Below, piece by piece: positions 42,826-52,932 of a stretch of 64,000 bases of DNA (position 1 is its first letter; every line of letters begins with the position of its first letter). The notes below the pieces were generated by a model. That model was not told where the DNA came from. It was given only the letters and a program-made list of their open reading frames with translations, and ran no database searches. Where the stretch lies: positions 186,001-250,000 of the forward strand of contig CBDCYH010000001.1 of NCBI GenBank assembly GCA_965224105.1, given 5' to 3'. This DNA comes from CBDCYH01 sp965224105. Lineage in GTDB: Bacteria > Bacteroidota > Rhodothermia > Rhodothermales > JABDKH01. Made by a program: the position numbers and the translations under genes.

Positions 42826-44106
42826 TCACCATCCGATCCTTTTGGACTTCCCGGTTTCCCGCTTTGGAGTTCTTTTTTGCAATCTCACAGGCTGCAGAGT
42901 GTGGCGCAACTCGCCGACGGTGGTCCAATCCGACTCAAGCATGGCGAGCCTGGTGCCTTGGTAATAGTGCGCCAGTATCTCTTCTGCTGTGTGACCCGAT
43001 ACCGCCATTCCATGTGCCCCCCATTGACCCAGGCCAACGCCGTGGCCATAACCAGAGCCTTCGAACCGGTATATGTCTGACCGTCTAACGATGTCGAATC
43101 GCAGACTCTTCAGGGCTTGCGACCCGAATTTTGAGATCACCGCTAATCTTAGCGAATTTGCCGCGACTTGCAGTGTTTCCCCACTGCTCAGGACAATACT
43201 CGCTGTCTTTAATCGCCCGCTTTCATCGTAATCGCCGCCGTGCAATTCGACCACATCCGAATCGTATTTTTCCGATAGTAGGGCGTGGAGTTCCTCTGCG
43301 CTCACAACAGTCACCCAAGAGATATAATCTGATGTATCGAATTCATCAGGTACGCCCCGAAGATAGGGGACCACGTTTGACGACCACACGTCTTCATTGT
43401 TAGCGGTATGTCCACCGCTTGAAGCGTGATAAACTGCCTCAATGGGTTGGCCATTGTGTACGAGAATCATACCCGCAGTAGCCTCTACTGCTGCCGACGA
43501 TCTAGCGTCTCCTCGCGCCACACCATGAAATACCTGTGACCTGGTGTCATCATAAACGTCAAAACGCCCGTTGGTTTTGACTGCGCGTGCAGCGTACGTT
43601 CTGGCTACAATAGCCATTGCTTTCGTTCCCTCCAGGTCATCAAGTCCGTACTCGCTCCGGACAACGGAGGCGAGATAGGACTCAACAGGAGCGTGGTTTA
43701 CAACTTGCAGGGAACTGTTGGAGTCGTCTGGGTAGATCCTCAGCTCACCTTCGAATCTCCTCGGCTCCAGTGCTGGATCATCAGAAAAACGAATCGTTAG
43801 AAGAGCTTCACCAACCGAGTCTAGCACAAGGGAATCGGGGAACGAGAAAGTCTGCCCGGCATCGGTGGTCACACTGAGAGACTGTTCGGTCTTGGAGTAA
43901 GAGACGGCAACCGCTCCACTTGCAACGAGGCCGTCTTCGGTATTCGTCGCCAGAAGAATCCCGCTACCGCCGGCCTCAATAGAAAGGTTCGTGGGGGATA
44001 CACGATCTGCAATCAAGACTCGGATAACTTGTGCGTTTGCAACAGGCGCTAACAACGCAACAAGTAGCGCCAAGAATAATACGGTCGGCGAACGGCGGTT
44101 CGGCAT
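42826..44106 (-). CDS. SpoIID/LytB-domain protein
   Basis: 426-residue exported protein of the SpoIID/LytB family, which contains lytic transglycosylases that trim peptidoglycan glycan strands without stem peptides. Signal peptide TVLFLALLVALLAPVANAQ; an N-terminal domain of about 130 residues with phosphate-rich strands; then VESYLASVVRSEYGLDDLEG with the conserved arginine-glutamate, AMAIVARTYA, the Zn-region VYHASSGGHTANNEDVW, and GYGHGVGLGQWGAHGMAVSG at the end. It is the last gene of the TonB-receptor/T9SS/PGRP cluster, 24 bases after the amidase. It ends near the convergent GroES-like gene. Start at ATG 44106. Confidence 0.92.
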   Translation of the reverse strand: MPNRRSPTVLFLALLVALLAPVANAQVIRVLIADRVSPTNLSIEAGGSGILLATNTEDGLVASGAVAVSYSKTEQSLSVTTDAGQTFSFPDSLVLDSVGEALLTIRFSDDPALEPRRFEGELRIYPDDSNSSLQVVNHAPVESYLASVVRSEYGLDDLEGTKAMAIVARTYAARAVKTNGRFDVYDDTRSQVFHGVARGDARSSAAVEATAGMILVHNGQPIEAVYHASSGGHTANNEDVWSSNVVPYLRGVPDEFDTSDYISWVTVVSAEELHALLSEKYDSDVVELHGGDYDESGRLKTASIVLSSGETLQVAANSLRLAVISKFGSQALKSLRFDIVRRSDIYRFEGSGYGHGVGLGQWGAHGMAVSGHTAEEILAHYYQGTRLAMLESDWTTVGELRHTLQPVRLQKRTPKRETGKSKRIGW

Positions 44107-44130
44107 GTTATACTGGTGGCACAAGCAGTG

Positions 44131-45489
44131 CTACTTTATGTAGACGGCTGATTCGGTGGATTCGAAGGCAACGCCAGAAAATCCCTCCACCGAGATTTTT
44201 ACAAAATACACTCCGCTGGCAAGATTCCTTGGGCGAAAATCAACACTACGCAGTTTTGGACCTGACTGAAACTCTTCAACCAGAGTGCTAACCAGGGAGC
44301 CCTTCTCATCATATACTTTTAGTGAGACAATACCATCTTCTTCGATGAAGTAGTTAATTGTCGTCTGCTCTGTAAAAGGATTTGGGAACGCAGTGCTTAG
44401 CGTATACTCGTCTGGCGTTTGATTTCCAAAGGTCAGTAAATCGTCTACGCGGTTTCGGAGCTCGCCGAGTCGCTGGTAGTTGTTGTTGCCCGGGCATGCG
44501 GTACTGGAGAAGTCACGGTGGCCACGGATGTTCTCCGGTTGAACGCCGTAGGTCTCTGTAAAAAATGCAAACAGGCTGGCATACGTTTCGAACGACACTT
44601 CCGGCATTACCTCCTGGCAATGCGATCCTTCAGGCGGATGGTAGCAACCCAGCAGGCATACCCCGATGTTACCTGAGTTTTGTTCACCCACGTGAGCTCC
44701 ACGCGCTAAGATGGGCAGCTGCTGCAACGTTGTACTCTGGTCGAGGAATGGTCGCCCCTGGTACACACGACCAGTGCGGTCGATGACGAACTGGTACCCG
44801 ATGTCACTCCAGCCGCGCACGTTTTGATGAAGGTCCTGGATCGCTTTCACCTGCTGTTTACCCTCTTCGAGTGAGGTCGCGGAAAAACCAGCAGCATGAT
44901 GAAACGTCATGTAGTCGTAGTTGGGGTTGGCAAGGGCAACCGGATTTCCCCTGATGAACGGATCAGCACCCCATTCTTCTCTTGTGATCAATGGTGGCGG
45001 GGTGATAGTGGAACTTGTCTTTGCAAGCGAATGACTGAAGTTAGTCTGCGGGTGGGGCGAGGAGTCACGGTCTTGACGGTGATCGAACGTGCCTACCATG
45101 ATGAAGTCGACGAGGAGGTCGCCAGGACCGATGACTCGCAATTCCGATTTACCAGTGTGCGCAGTCTCCGCGCGGGTTCCTCCGGCAAAAGCAGCATCGG
45201 TGCTTGAATACACTAGATGCGCTTCCTGCCAGTCCGTCCATCCATCCGGTCCCTCAAACCTAATCTGGATGGAGAACTCCTTGGCTGAAGCAAATCCCTG
45301 GAAGGCTATGCCGGTGTACGGTTTTGTTGCGGATGATGCTTCAACTAGAACCTCCGCGGTTTTGCCCGACCGTACCGCTTGTTTGGCTTGCCACTCGACA
45401 GTTTCATCGATGATGTCTGCCACGAGTTGTCCTTCGGCGACCAACGGGTGGAAGCCGATGAGTAATAGCAGGGCTACGAGTTTGTGCAT
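44131..45489 (-). CDS. PGRP-type N-acetylmuramoyl-L-alanine amidase with T9SS sorting tail
   Basis: 452-residue secreted enzyme. Signal peptide LVALLLLIGFHPLVAEGQ; an N-terminal accessory domain to about residue 160; an amidase_2/PGRP domain with ITREEWGADPF, YDYMTFHHAAGFSATSLEEG, the histidine of RGHRDFSSTACPG and the conserved tyrosine region, which cleaves the lactyl-amide bond of peptidoglycan. The last 85 residues are a T9SS type A sorting domain (YTLSTAFPNPFTEQTTINYF ... ASGVYFVKISVEG), so it is secreted or surface-anchored and may act on other bacteria's wall. The frame extends upstream to 45600, but ATG 45489 gives the signal peptide. PorV follows 16 bases upstream. Confidence 0.93.
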   Translation of the reverse strand: MHKLVALLLLIGFHPLVAEGQLVADIIDETVEWQAKQAVRSGKTAEVLVEASSATKPYTGIAFQGFASAKEFSIQIRFEGPDGWTDWQEAHLVYSSTDAAFAGGTRAETAHTGKSELRVIGPGDLLVDFIMVGTFDHRQDRDSSPHPQTNFSHSLAKTSSTITPPPLITREEWGADPFIRGNPVALANPNYDYMTFHHAAGFSATSLEEGKQQVKAIQDLHQNVRGWSDIGYQFVIDRTGRVYQGRPFLDQSTTLQQLPILARGAHVGEQNSGNIGVCLLGCYHPPEGSHCQEVMPEVSFETYASLFAFFTETYGVQPENIRGHRDFSSTACPGNNNYQRLGELRNRVDDLLTFGNQTPDEYTLSTAFPNPFTEQTTINYFIEEDGIVSLKVYDEKGSLVSTLVEEFQSGPKLRSVDFRPRNLASGVYFVKISVEGFSGVAFESTESAVYIK

Positions 45490-45505
45490 AGGATTCCTGG
45501 AGACC

Positions 45506-46564
45506 CTAGAATTGCATGTTAAGCGTAAACCAATGGGTTTCGTCCAGCCGGCCGAAATCTGCATAGGCGTAGTCGATACCGATCTGGAGCGCCCGATCAA
45601 TTCTCAGGTTCAGCCCAGCCCCGAGCGTCAGGCCTTGTTCCCCGTCCTCCTCAAACAAGTTACGGTATCCAGCTCGGAGGGCGATCAAATCACGGAAGCT
45701 GTATTCTCCGCCGACGTTTACGTACTGCGTATTATCGTTCGGATGGGAAGCATCTGTGAGGAAAATTACCGAATGATTCCCTGATTTGTAAGCATCCCAT
45801 GCAAGGCCGATGGAAAACAGTAGGGGGAGCGGGTGTTTGTCGGTGAGGAATTCTGAATTTACTATCTCGACATTGCCCTCTTCGTTAAGGCCGGGATCGG
45901 TTGAGAATAGAATGTCCCGCCCGGTTATTTGCATCTTGGGTCCGAAGTTCGACATGCTTGCCCCAAGCCGAAGCGACTCGAATGGCGTGGTAAACAACAG
46001 TCCGATGTCGAACGCCATTGCGGATGCGGTACTGTGCCAAACCTGTTCCCGGATATACTTAAACGTTGTTCCGAGTGAGAATCGATCGGTAAGTGCTCTT
46101 GCAAACGAGAGTTGTAGCGCCAAATCCGTTACCGAAAATCTCTCGCCTGTTCCATCGGGCTGCTCGGTCGTCCGGACATCCATGTCTCCGGAATCAAGGA
46201 AGATGAGTGACGCGGCGATGGTTCCGAGGTTGCCCAACGAGGTCCCAAACGCTGCATAGTTGTAATTGATATCCGCGATGTATTCCGTGTGAGCGAGCTG
46301 AACGGCGCTGGATGGCATCCGGGCCAGACCCGCGGGATTCCAGTACAGCGCTGACAGATCATTCGCCTGAGCCACGAAGGATCCGCCGAGTCCGATCGCA
46401 CGAGCTCCCACACCGAGTTTCAAGAACTGAGCTGACGTGGTTGCAACCTTGGTAATCTCACGGTCGGGGCCTTCTGTTGTGGTCTGCGCGATCGACGTAG
46501 ATACCATCAAAAAGGAAGCCGCGGCGAGCGCTACGCCTAGTCTTGTTGCTTTGCAGTTTTTCAT
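45506..46564 (-). CDS. PorV/PorQ-family outer-membrane protein
   Basis: 352-residue outer-membrane barrel of the PorV/PorQ (UPF0164) family. Signal peptide ALAAASFLMVSTSIAQ. The N-terminal signature AQFLKLGVGARAIGLGGSFV, then NDLSALYWNPAGLARMP, and the C-terminal LRIDRALQIGIDYAYADFG are diagnostic. PorV is the T9SS shuttle that moves CTD-bearing cargo between the translocon and the attachment complex. It lies between a giant T9SS cargo gene and a PGRP amidase with a sorting tail, so it could serve these two. Other T9SS core genes are not in this window. Confidence 0.9.
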   Translation of the reverse strand: MKNCKATRLGVALAAASFLMVSTSIAQTTTEGPDREITKVATTSAQFLKLGVGARAIGLGGSFVAQANDLSALYWNPAGLARMPSSAVQLAHTEYIADINYNYAAFGTSLGNLGTIAASLIFLDSGDMDVRTTEQPDGTGERFSVTDLALQLSFARALTDRFSLGTTFKYIREQVWHSTASAMAFDIGLLFTTPFESLRLGASMSNFGPKMQITGRDILFSTDPGLNEEGNVEIVNSEFLTDKHPLPLLFSIGLAWDAYKSGNHSVIFLTDASHPNDNTQYVNVGGEYSFRDLIALRAGYRNLFEEDGEQGLTLGAGLNLRIDRALQIGIDYAYADFGRLDETHWFTLNMQF

Positions 46565-46572
46565 TGCGCTAC

Positions 46573-49500
46573 CTATTTGATAATTGCGAATTTGCCAATC
46601 GAAGTGCCAAATTCAGATTCGACGTGAAAGATGTACAGGCCGTAGGCGATATTCATGTTGTCTTTAGTCCGGAGATCCCAGAATACCTTGCCATCGTCAA
46701 GAGCACTTTCATGATTAATTGTGTCGACCAGTTCTCCGGCAACCGTGTAGATCCTGATGGTGCATTTTTGGGGGACGTTTGCAAAGTAGAGTCGTCGATC
46801 TCCACGTTGGGTGCGTGAAACGGGATTTCGGGGCTCTATCTCGTTGGTCACCACGTACGGATTGGGAACGACGTAAACCTCGTCTAATGCCGCGGTAGCC
46901 AGGCCAGCATCAACCTGCTCTCCCGTAAGGGCGATCGAAAAAACGTCCGCGGATGAGAAGGGCTTCGATGTAGCAACAAAGTAAATATCTCCAGCGCCGG
47001 GGACTGCACCGTCTGGTGCCAGGCGCACCTCCCATGTAGCCGTCTGCGCCCCGTTGACATCTTCTACAAAGATGATCGGTTCCGCCAGCTCCCATGTGCC
47101 GTTGGAGTTAAGATCCGGGACAAAAACATCGATGGGCTGATTCGCCTTGGTCAGATTAATTACCTCGAACGGCAGCGGAAGCCCTGACGACAAACTCGTC
47201 GTGATGTTGGAAGACGCGAACCGCAATTCGTAATCGTTTGGCTGCGCGATTCTACCGGGGCCGGTTGTCGCAACCATGACTGTTACTTCTGATGTGTTGT
47301 CACCACCGGTCCAGCCCGAACGGGAAGGGGAGTACGCAATTGTCTCATCCGTAACAAAAAGATGCAGGCCATCAAAAACAATATTTGACTCTTCATTCGA
47401 GAGGCGGTCGCTATTGAGAATCGGCGCATACTTGTACGTGACAGTCAACTCGGTCCCCGATGGAATCGAGCCTGTCTCCAATACCTCGATGGATCCGGTC
47501 GACTCGTTTACCAGGTAGTCTGTGCCTTGCGCGTACGCCGTTCCGGTGGGACCAACAACCTGCACACTACTAGCTACAACATTGCGATTTCCTACAGAAA
47601 CGGTCTTTCCAGCTTGACCCAGTACGGTTGCGGTTACCGGAGTCTCGTTGATTACCGTGTACGTCGTTGAGGCACCATCGCTATTGAACCTGAGGGTATA
47701 CCGACCCGACTCGCCGATAGCGCTCGGATCAACTATCCGCACATTGATGGGCCCTGTCCCGGCACCGGAGACACGCGTAACGGTTTCCTCTGTGACAGTT
47801 GGACGAACATAACCGGCGACCGGCACCCCCGGTACCACCGACAGCGTATTCTTGTCAAAGATGAAAGAGTCTGTAGTCGGATTGTACGTGATGGTTTTGG
47901 CTGTTTCGGACGGCGGGATACCACCGGAGAATCCAAGTCCGGAGCCATCAGTGAATCCACGATCGTAGGCGACGAGAGAATAGAAATAACGTTGGCCGTT
48001 GACGACGTTGTTGGAATCGACAAAAGTGTGGAAGAGGCCCGTATCGTTCCCGAGATCATACGAAACCCCGCGGCCGGAGTAGGGGATAGGGGATGGCCCC
48101 GTGATTCCATTTTTCAGATCGAACTTGGCGTTTACACCCAGCGGGGTCCGGAGTGGACTGAACAGGAATTGAGAACCGTTTACGTCCGTAATATTCTGCT
48201 GATCCGAAAACTCGTGATCGGTTGATCGATAGATCGCGTACCCCTCAAAGTCCATTTCGCGACTTAAAGGATCCAGCGACGATTCCGCTACATCATCCCA
48301 GTATAGCGTCACCTTGCGGTCACCCGGTACAGCTCGCAACGTCGGTTTCAGCGGTGGTTTGGCAAAACGGTAACCTACGTCGTAGATCTGCTGAGCGGTC
48401 TCGGCGTTTAGAATTAGGTCGTTCAGGTTTTCACCGACCAGAAGAGCAATGGAGAATCTTTTCGTTTCACCGGCGCGCAGTGCGAAGTCACCCGACCCGT
48501 AAAGAAATACATAGTCACCGGGCTCGGTGGGAATCTCATCAAAACGACCCGGACGAACAAAGTCCCACACACGGTCGTCGTTGGAGATTCTGTTGCCGGC
48601 AAATGCTGGCGACGCGAAGGAGGTAAGACCAATCTGGTCGCTTTCGTCAATGTCAGTGAACTCAAAGTTTGGCTCACCGGGTTTGGTGATGTCAAACAAA
48701 TCTCCGGCGGTTGGCAGTCCATCGCCTTCGCCCTCATCACCCGTACCAGCTATACCGTCAATCCCGACGTCGTCGAGATCTGGATCCCAGTCACCGTCAT
48801 TATCGATGCCGTCGGTCCAGGATTCATCCACCAGACCGTCGTTGTCGTTATCGATCCCGTCTCCCGGGAGGAATACGCCGTTGATAATTTCATTGCCCAC
48901 GCCGGGGCTTTCGAGGAATTTGTAACCAAAATAACCTGGTGCCCTGCCCGCGATGTCCGACCGACCATCGTTATCCCAGGCGAACACCATGTTTCGGTCC
49001 TTATCGAAAAAGGCCAGGTCGTCGCGCCAATCACCGGGGCCGCCGACATGCGGGTCCCCCCACATACCAAAGGTCACTCGGTCCAGGTCGAGATCACTTT
49101 TGTTAGTGATTTTGTAGATCAGGAATATTCCGTCCTCCGCTAGAGGATTGGCCCACTGGTAAAGTCGGGTCTCAACCTCCAGTCCGAGGCCCCGCTTAGT
49201 GGAGTCGCCTGCGAATGGGTAGTACCTGAATTCCCGATTATTGTAATCGTTCATGAAGTACATCGCCTCCTTATCTGCGTTGGAAGCGCCCTGCTGTAAC
49301 GCTCCCGGCCAGACGTACTCTTTCAGGTTATCGTTGAACCAGGAGTCCGGCCACGAATCAGGTTTTCCGTCGAGGTTCTCGTCGGCGGCATCGCTAGTTG
49401 GTATAAACCGGGAGTCCGAGTTTACTACTTCGATGCCCTCGAAGTTACCCACCGGCTCCGCACACGGAATGGGTTGCCATCCCCAGAATTCCGAACCGTC

Positions 49501-49989
49501 TGGAGATATTTCGCCACCGTTCGAGGTAAGCCCATCCGACACGACGTGCATTACCCAGATGGTATCACCCTGCGCATCGAGGATTAGCGCACCTGATGTA
49601 TCCCGTTTGGCAACACTTTTCGGATCCTCTCGGTTTGGATCTTCGATTTCGGCCGCAACAAAGGGCCCAAATTCATAACCGTAACCCAAGCCGTTCCACA
49701 CGATGTCCGTAATGGTGTTGCCAGGCGAGGAAATCGATCCGAAGTTTAGAATCTGCGATGTAATCCTGTTACCATTCATTATCACATCACGACGATCCGT
49801 GAAATCAACACAATCGATGGACGAGTTGGCCTGGAAGGGTTTGTTCGTCTGGTGATTGATCCAATTTTGTGTCTCGGAGGCACTCCATCCTCGTTGTCGA
49901 GTGCCATCGAGTTCTTGCTGACTTTGGGCCGAACAGGGCAGCGCCAGGATAGTGGCTGCAAGCAGGAGTGAGGGTAGATGTTTGGTCAT
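46573..49989 (-). CDS. Giant T9SS-sorted secreted protein
   Basis: 1138-residue exported protein. Signal peptide LPSLLLAATILALPCSAQ. An N-terminal domain of about 400 residues is followed by calcium-type repeats (DGIDNDNDGLVDESWTDG, DNDGDWDPDLDDVGIDG), then an Fn3-like unit (KPTLRAVPGDRKVTLYWDDV) and more beta domains. The C-terminus is a T9SS-type sorting domain (VVPNPYVVTNEIEPRNPVSR, then YGLYIFHVESEFG). It lies 8 bases after the TonB-receptor gene and before PorV, the usual order of such cassettes in this group. It is probably a surface or secreted scaffold; no enzyme motif is seen. Confidence 0.85.
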   Translation of the reverse strand: MTKHLPSLLLAATILALPCSAQSQQELDGTRQRGWSASETQNWINHQTNKPFQANSSIDCVDFTDRRDVIMNGNRITSQILNFGSISSPGNTITDIVWNGLGYGYEFGPFVAAEIEDPNREDPKSVAKRDTSGALILDAQGDTIWVMHVVSDGLTSNGGEISPDGSEFWGWQPIPCAEPVGNFEGIEVVNSDSRFIPTSDAADENLDGKPDSWPDSWFNDNLKEYVWPGALQQGASNADKEAMYFMNDYNNREFRYYPFAGDSTKRGLGLEVETRLYQWANPLAEDGIFLIYKITNKSDLDLDRVTFGMWGDPHVGGPGDWRDDLAFFDKDRNMVFAWDNDGRSDIAGRAPGYFGYKFLESPGVGNEIINGVFLPGDGIDNDNDGLVDESWTDGIDNDGDWDPDLDDVGIDGIAGTGDEGEGDGLPTAGDLFDITKPGEPNFEFTDIDESDQIGLTSFASPAFAGNRISNDDRVWDFVRPGRFDEIPTEPGDYVFLYGSGDFALRAGETKRFSIALLVGENLNDLILNAETAQQIYDVGYRFAKPPLKPTLRAVPGDRKVTLYWDDVAESSLDPLSREMDFEGYAIYRSTDHEFSDQQNITDVNGSQFLFSPLRTPLGVNAKFDLKNGITGPSPIPYSGRGVSYDLGNDTGLFHTFVDSNNVVNGQRYFYSLVAYDRGFTDGSGLGFSGGIPPSETAKTITYNPTTDSFIFDKNTLSVVPGVPVAGYVRPTVTEETVTRVSGAGTGPINVRIVDPSAIGESGRYTLRFNSDGASTTYTVINETPVTATVLGQAGKTVSVGNRNVVASSVQVVGPTGTAYAQGTDYLVNESTGSIEVLETGSIPSGTELTVTYKYAPILNSDRLSNEESNIVFDGLHLFVTDETIAYSPSRSGWTGGDNTSEVTVMVATTGPGRIAQPNDYELRFASSNITTSLSSGLPLPFEVINLTKANQPIDVFVPDLNSNGTWELAEPIIFVEDVNGAQTATWEVRLAPDGAVPGAGDIYFVATSKPFSSADVFSIALTGEQVDAGLATAALDEVYVVPNPYVVTNEIEPRNPVSRTQRGDRRLYFANVPQKCTIRIYTVAGELVDTINHESALDDGKVFWDLRTKDNMNIAYGLYIFHVESEFGTSIGKFAIIK

Positions 49990-49997
49990 GCTTGGAA

Positions 49998-52754
49998 TCA
50001 GAAGTTTATCGTGGCTCCTATACTAACCTCCCGCGGTGCACTGTAGTAGTGCGGTCGGGTGTTGTACAGGTCGAGATTTTTTACGCCGACGAGATCGTAG
50101 AACGGTTCCCAGGCTGCATGAACTCCGCGTCGATCTCCGAGAGAGTACGTTGCTGTGCCGGTATCATTAAAGACAAATCGTTCGTTCAGTCTGTCGAGTA
50201 CGTTGAACACCTTGACGAATGCGCGCAGGTTAACCTTGTTGAAGCTGAACTCTTTGTAGAGGTGCGCATCAACGTTCAGCTGGCTCGGCTTTCGCGCGGC
50301 GTTTGGAACCTGATCAAACTGTTGGTCAAGCAGCAAAGGCGTGTACGGATAGCCCGTTGAAAATTGACCTATGAAAGACGCACTCCAATTGCGAGGCTTA
50401 CTCAAGGTTACAGTACTTGAAATGATGTGACGCTGATCAAAATCGAGCGGCACCAACTCGAATTCGTTCTCCCTTCCAGAAAGGAAATTGAAGAAGAACG
50501 CATTGGCATCATTGCTGTTACCCTCGGCATTTTGGAATGTGTAATCCAATGTAGCTGAAAGTAACCCGTTGGGGGCACGTCGCTTGGTCAAAGCAAAAGT
50601 CACCCCTCTAACATTCGCGTAATCCTTGTTGAGGTAGATACTGTACTGGTCCTCGCCAGCGACTGTGCTGTAACGGATGTTCTGTCGCGCGAGGTAGTCG
50701 CGAATATCTTTGAAGAAGCCGGTGATGTCAAAGGCCATCTGACCTCCGATCTGCTGTTGTAGCCCAATCTCGTATTGCACCGAACGTTCTGGGCGCATGT
50801 TGGTGTTGCCAAACACGGGGACTGAGCCCACCGGGAATTCAAATTCTGAGTTCACGTACAGATTTCGTAATGATGGCATCTGTGCAAAGTGGCCATAGGA
50901 GAAGTGGATGATCCCTGCGCTTGTGATCGGGAATGACACTCCAATTCGCGGGAGCAAAAGCTGCTTGACAGAGGCCTCGGCCAGGTTGCCTTTGGGATCC
51001 AGCAGATCCGGGATGTACTGTCCCTGCGGATCGAAGTACTCATACCGCAATCCAGCATTAATGATGAAATCTTCCAGTTCGATTTTATCCTGCGCATAAG
51101 CACTGAATTCATTCACAAACTGATCGGTGCAGTTCGGGGCGGCAGGCAACGAATCAACGAAAGTCCTACACCCGTACTTGTCATGCGACGGGGAAGTGAC
51201 ATCTGGAACCGTAGGTTCACGATAGATGTCTCGATCGTACAGGACGGTAAAGCTTTCTCGGTCCAGCCGGTGCCGCGAGAGTTCTATGCCCACTTTGGTT
51301 TCATGCACGACACCAAACTGTTTGGTGAGATCTATCTTGGCCCGCAGTGACTGGGAGCTTTCGTATGTGTGTCCTTTCTGGTTTCCGCCAAAAAGGAAGT
51401 TCGTCCCCGGGAATCCGATAATTCTATTTGTTGGCACATACCGAGGGTCGAACGGATTTTCGTACAAGTAGGTGCTCGCATCTCGCTGCGCAAAAGACGT
51501 CCTTACCGTGTAGAATGTTCTATCATTGAGGGTATGTGTCCAGTGTAGGCTGTGGTTCCCGCTCACGGCCCTGGTGGAGGAGACGCCGTCGGGGTTGAAT
51601 CTGTATGCGAAGTTGAATATTTGTCTTTCTGATTGATCACGAATAAACGAGTACTCAATTTTTCCACCCTTGATAGGCCGGGTGGTGAGCTTGACGACCA
51701 GATTGTTTGATGTTCTGTCGTTCATCGGAACGATCTCGTTCGGCAAGTCTGCATTTGACTCATAGGTGTCTGCTGATTGTCCGCCAATCTCGTAGTACCA
51801 TGGGTCTTCGTTGAAGTTGGCGGAATCGGATGGGAGGTGTTCTCGCACACCGAAGATGTATCCATCATCCGCATCCAGCCGACCGGACACAAAGAACTTC
51901 AGTTTCTTGTAAATCGGGACAGGCCCAGACAGACTTGCTTTGAGCGTGTAGTCGTTCACGCTCACACCATCTGGCGTGAACCAGATATCATCGTGGGTTG
52001 TGAACGTGTCTCCGCCATATGCCGAGAACGAGCCGTGGTAGTTATCATCACCTTCTTTGGTGACGAGGTTTACAATTCCCGACATGGCTTTTCCGTACTC
52101 CGCGTTGAAGGCACCGGATATGACCGTTAGTTCCTGGATAGCATCGGAAGCGACGCTGGTCGCCAGACCGTTGGTGTTGAATGGATTGCCCACGGACAAG
52201 CCGTCGACCAGGTATGAAACCTCATTACTTCGGCCACCGCGGATATGGATCTCACCTCCCGGACCCTGGTTCACGCCAGCCTGGGTTGCGATGACACCGA
52301 AGAATCCCTCCACTGGTAGGGCGTCGATTTCTTCCGCCACTACAGTTTTTTTCGATGCGGTTAAGTCCTTTTGGACCAGAGGGCGCTCCGCCTGAACGAT
52401 AATCTCCTCACCCTCGATAACCTGCTCATTGAGTTCGATATTGTAGCGTGTTGTTTGTCCGGTCGTAACACGGATGCCATCGACACGTTGAGACTGGAAT
52501 CCGATGTACGAAAATAGCAGTGTGTAATCGCCAGGTCTCACATTGACGACCACGTAGTTACCGTCGGAGTCGGTTACGGTACCCTGCTGTGTGCCGTCGA
52601 CGAGGACATTTACCCCAATGAGAGGCTCGCCCGAGCCGCTTTCGGTTACACGGCCTGCGATTTTTCCTTGCGCCAGCAAATCCTGAGGGAGTAGCAGCAA
52701 GACAAGCGCGCAGAGGGTGAAGGCAAAGCTGGGGAAGGGAGATTTAATGCGCAT
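49998..52754 (-). CDS. SusC-like TonB-dependent receptor
   Basis: 918-residue outer-membrane receptor. Signal peptide FAFTLCALVLLLLPQDLLAQ, a carboxypeptidase-regulatory-like domain (KIAGRVTESGSGEPLIGVNV ... GDYTLLFSYIGFQSQRV), then a plug domain (ALPVEGFFGVIATQAGVNQG, GGRSNEVSYLVDGLSVG, GAFNAEYGKAMSGIVNLVTK) and a long barrel ending VSIGATINF. It imports a large ligand with energy from an ExbB/ExbD/TonB system. I start at ATG 52754 rather than the long upstream frame, which lacks a signal peptide. It begins the operon that continues with the giant cargo protein, PorV, amidase and SpoIID. Confidence 0.94.
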   Translation of the reverse strand: MRIKSPFPSFAFTLCALVLLLLPQDLLAQGKIAGRVTESGSGEPLIGVNVLVDGTQQGTVTDSDGNYVVVNVRPGDYTLLFSYIGFQSQRVDGIRVTTGQTTRYNIELNEQVIEGEEIIVQAERPLVQKDLTASKKTVVAEEIDALPVEGFFGVIATQAGVNQGPGGEIHIRGGRSNEVSYLVDGLSVGNPFNTNGLATSVASDAIQELTVISGAFNAEYGKAMSGIVNLVTKEGDDNYHGSFSAYGGDTFTTHDDIWFTPDGVSVNDYTLKASLSGPVPIYKKLKFFVSGRLDADDGYIFGVREHLPSDSANFNEDPWYYEIGGQSADTYESNADLPNEIVPMNDRTSNNLVVKLTTRPIKGGKIEYSFIRDQSERQIFNFAYRFNPDGVSSTRAVSGNHSLHWTHTLNDRTFYTVRTSFAQRDASTYLYENPFDPRYVPTNRIIGFPGTNFLFGGNQKGHTYESSQSLRAKIDLTKQFGVVHETKVGIELSRHRLDRESFTVLYDRDIYREPTVPDVTSPSHDKYGCRTFVDSLPAAPNCTDQFVNEFSAYAQDKIELEDFIINAGLRYEYFDPQGQYIPDLLDPKGNLAEASVKQLLLPRIGVSFPITSAGIIHFSYGHFAQMPSLRNLYVNSEFEFPVGSVPVFGNTNMRPERSVQYEIGLQQQIGGQMAFDITGFFKDIRDYLARQNIRYSTVAGEDQYSIYLNKDYANVRGVTFALTKRRAPNGLLSATLDYTFQNAEGNSNDANAFFFNFLSGRENEFELVPLDFDQRHIISSTVTLSKPRNWSASFIGQFSTGYPYTPLLLDQQFDQVPNAARKPSQLNVDAHLYKEFSFNKVNLRAFVKVFNVLDRLNERFVFNDTGTATYSLGDRRGVHAAWEPFYDLVGVKNLDLYNTRPHYYSAPREVSIGATINF

Positions 52755-52810
52755 GAAAATGGCCGTGATGGATTTCGGGAATCGCAGTAGCCCGTTTTTC
52801 CGGGTATCGG

Positions 52811-52844
52811 AAGATATAGAATTGCACGCGTAAATCGGAGTCAA
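52811..52844 (-). promoter_or_regulatory. Candidate promoter of the TonB-receptor operon
   Basis: On the minus strand, TTGACT (52844-52839) is followed 20 bases later by TATATC (52818-52813) and then TTC. This resembles the Bacteroidota -33 TTG and -7 TAnnTTTG pattern with relaxed spacing. Transcription would begin about 50 bases before the ATG at 52754. Confidence 0.4.
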
Positions 52845-52882
52845 TTGTGGCTGCCCAACCACCAGAAAATCGCGCACAAAGA

Positions 52883-52912
52883 AAAAGGGGAAGCGATTAG
52901 GCTTCCCCTTTT
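52883..52912 (-). terminator. Intrinsic terminator after the FG-GAP cargo gene
   Basis: Perfect 12-base stem AAAAGGGGAAGC / GCTTCCCCTTTT with a 6-base loop (GATTAG). The minus-strand transcript of the FG-GAP gene (stop at 52933) enters it and then meets a T-rich run formed by the A-rich arm. It separates this gene from the TonB-receptor operon that starts at 52754. Confidence 0.85.
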
Positions 52913-52932
52913 CAGGCAAATGAGATATCTGG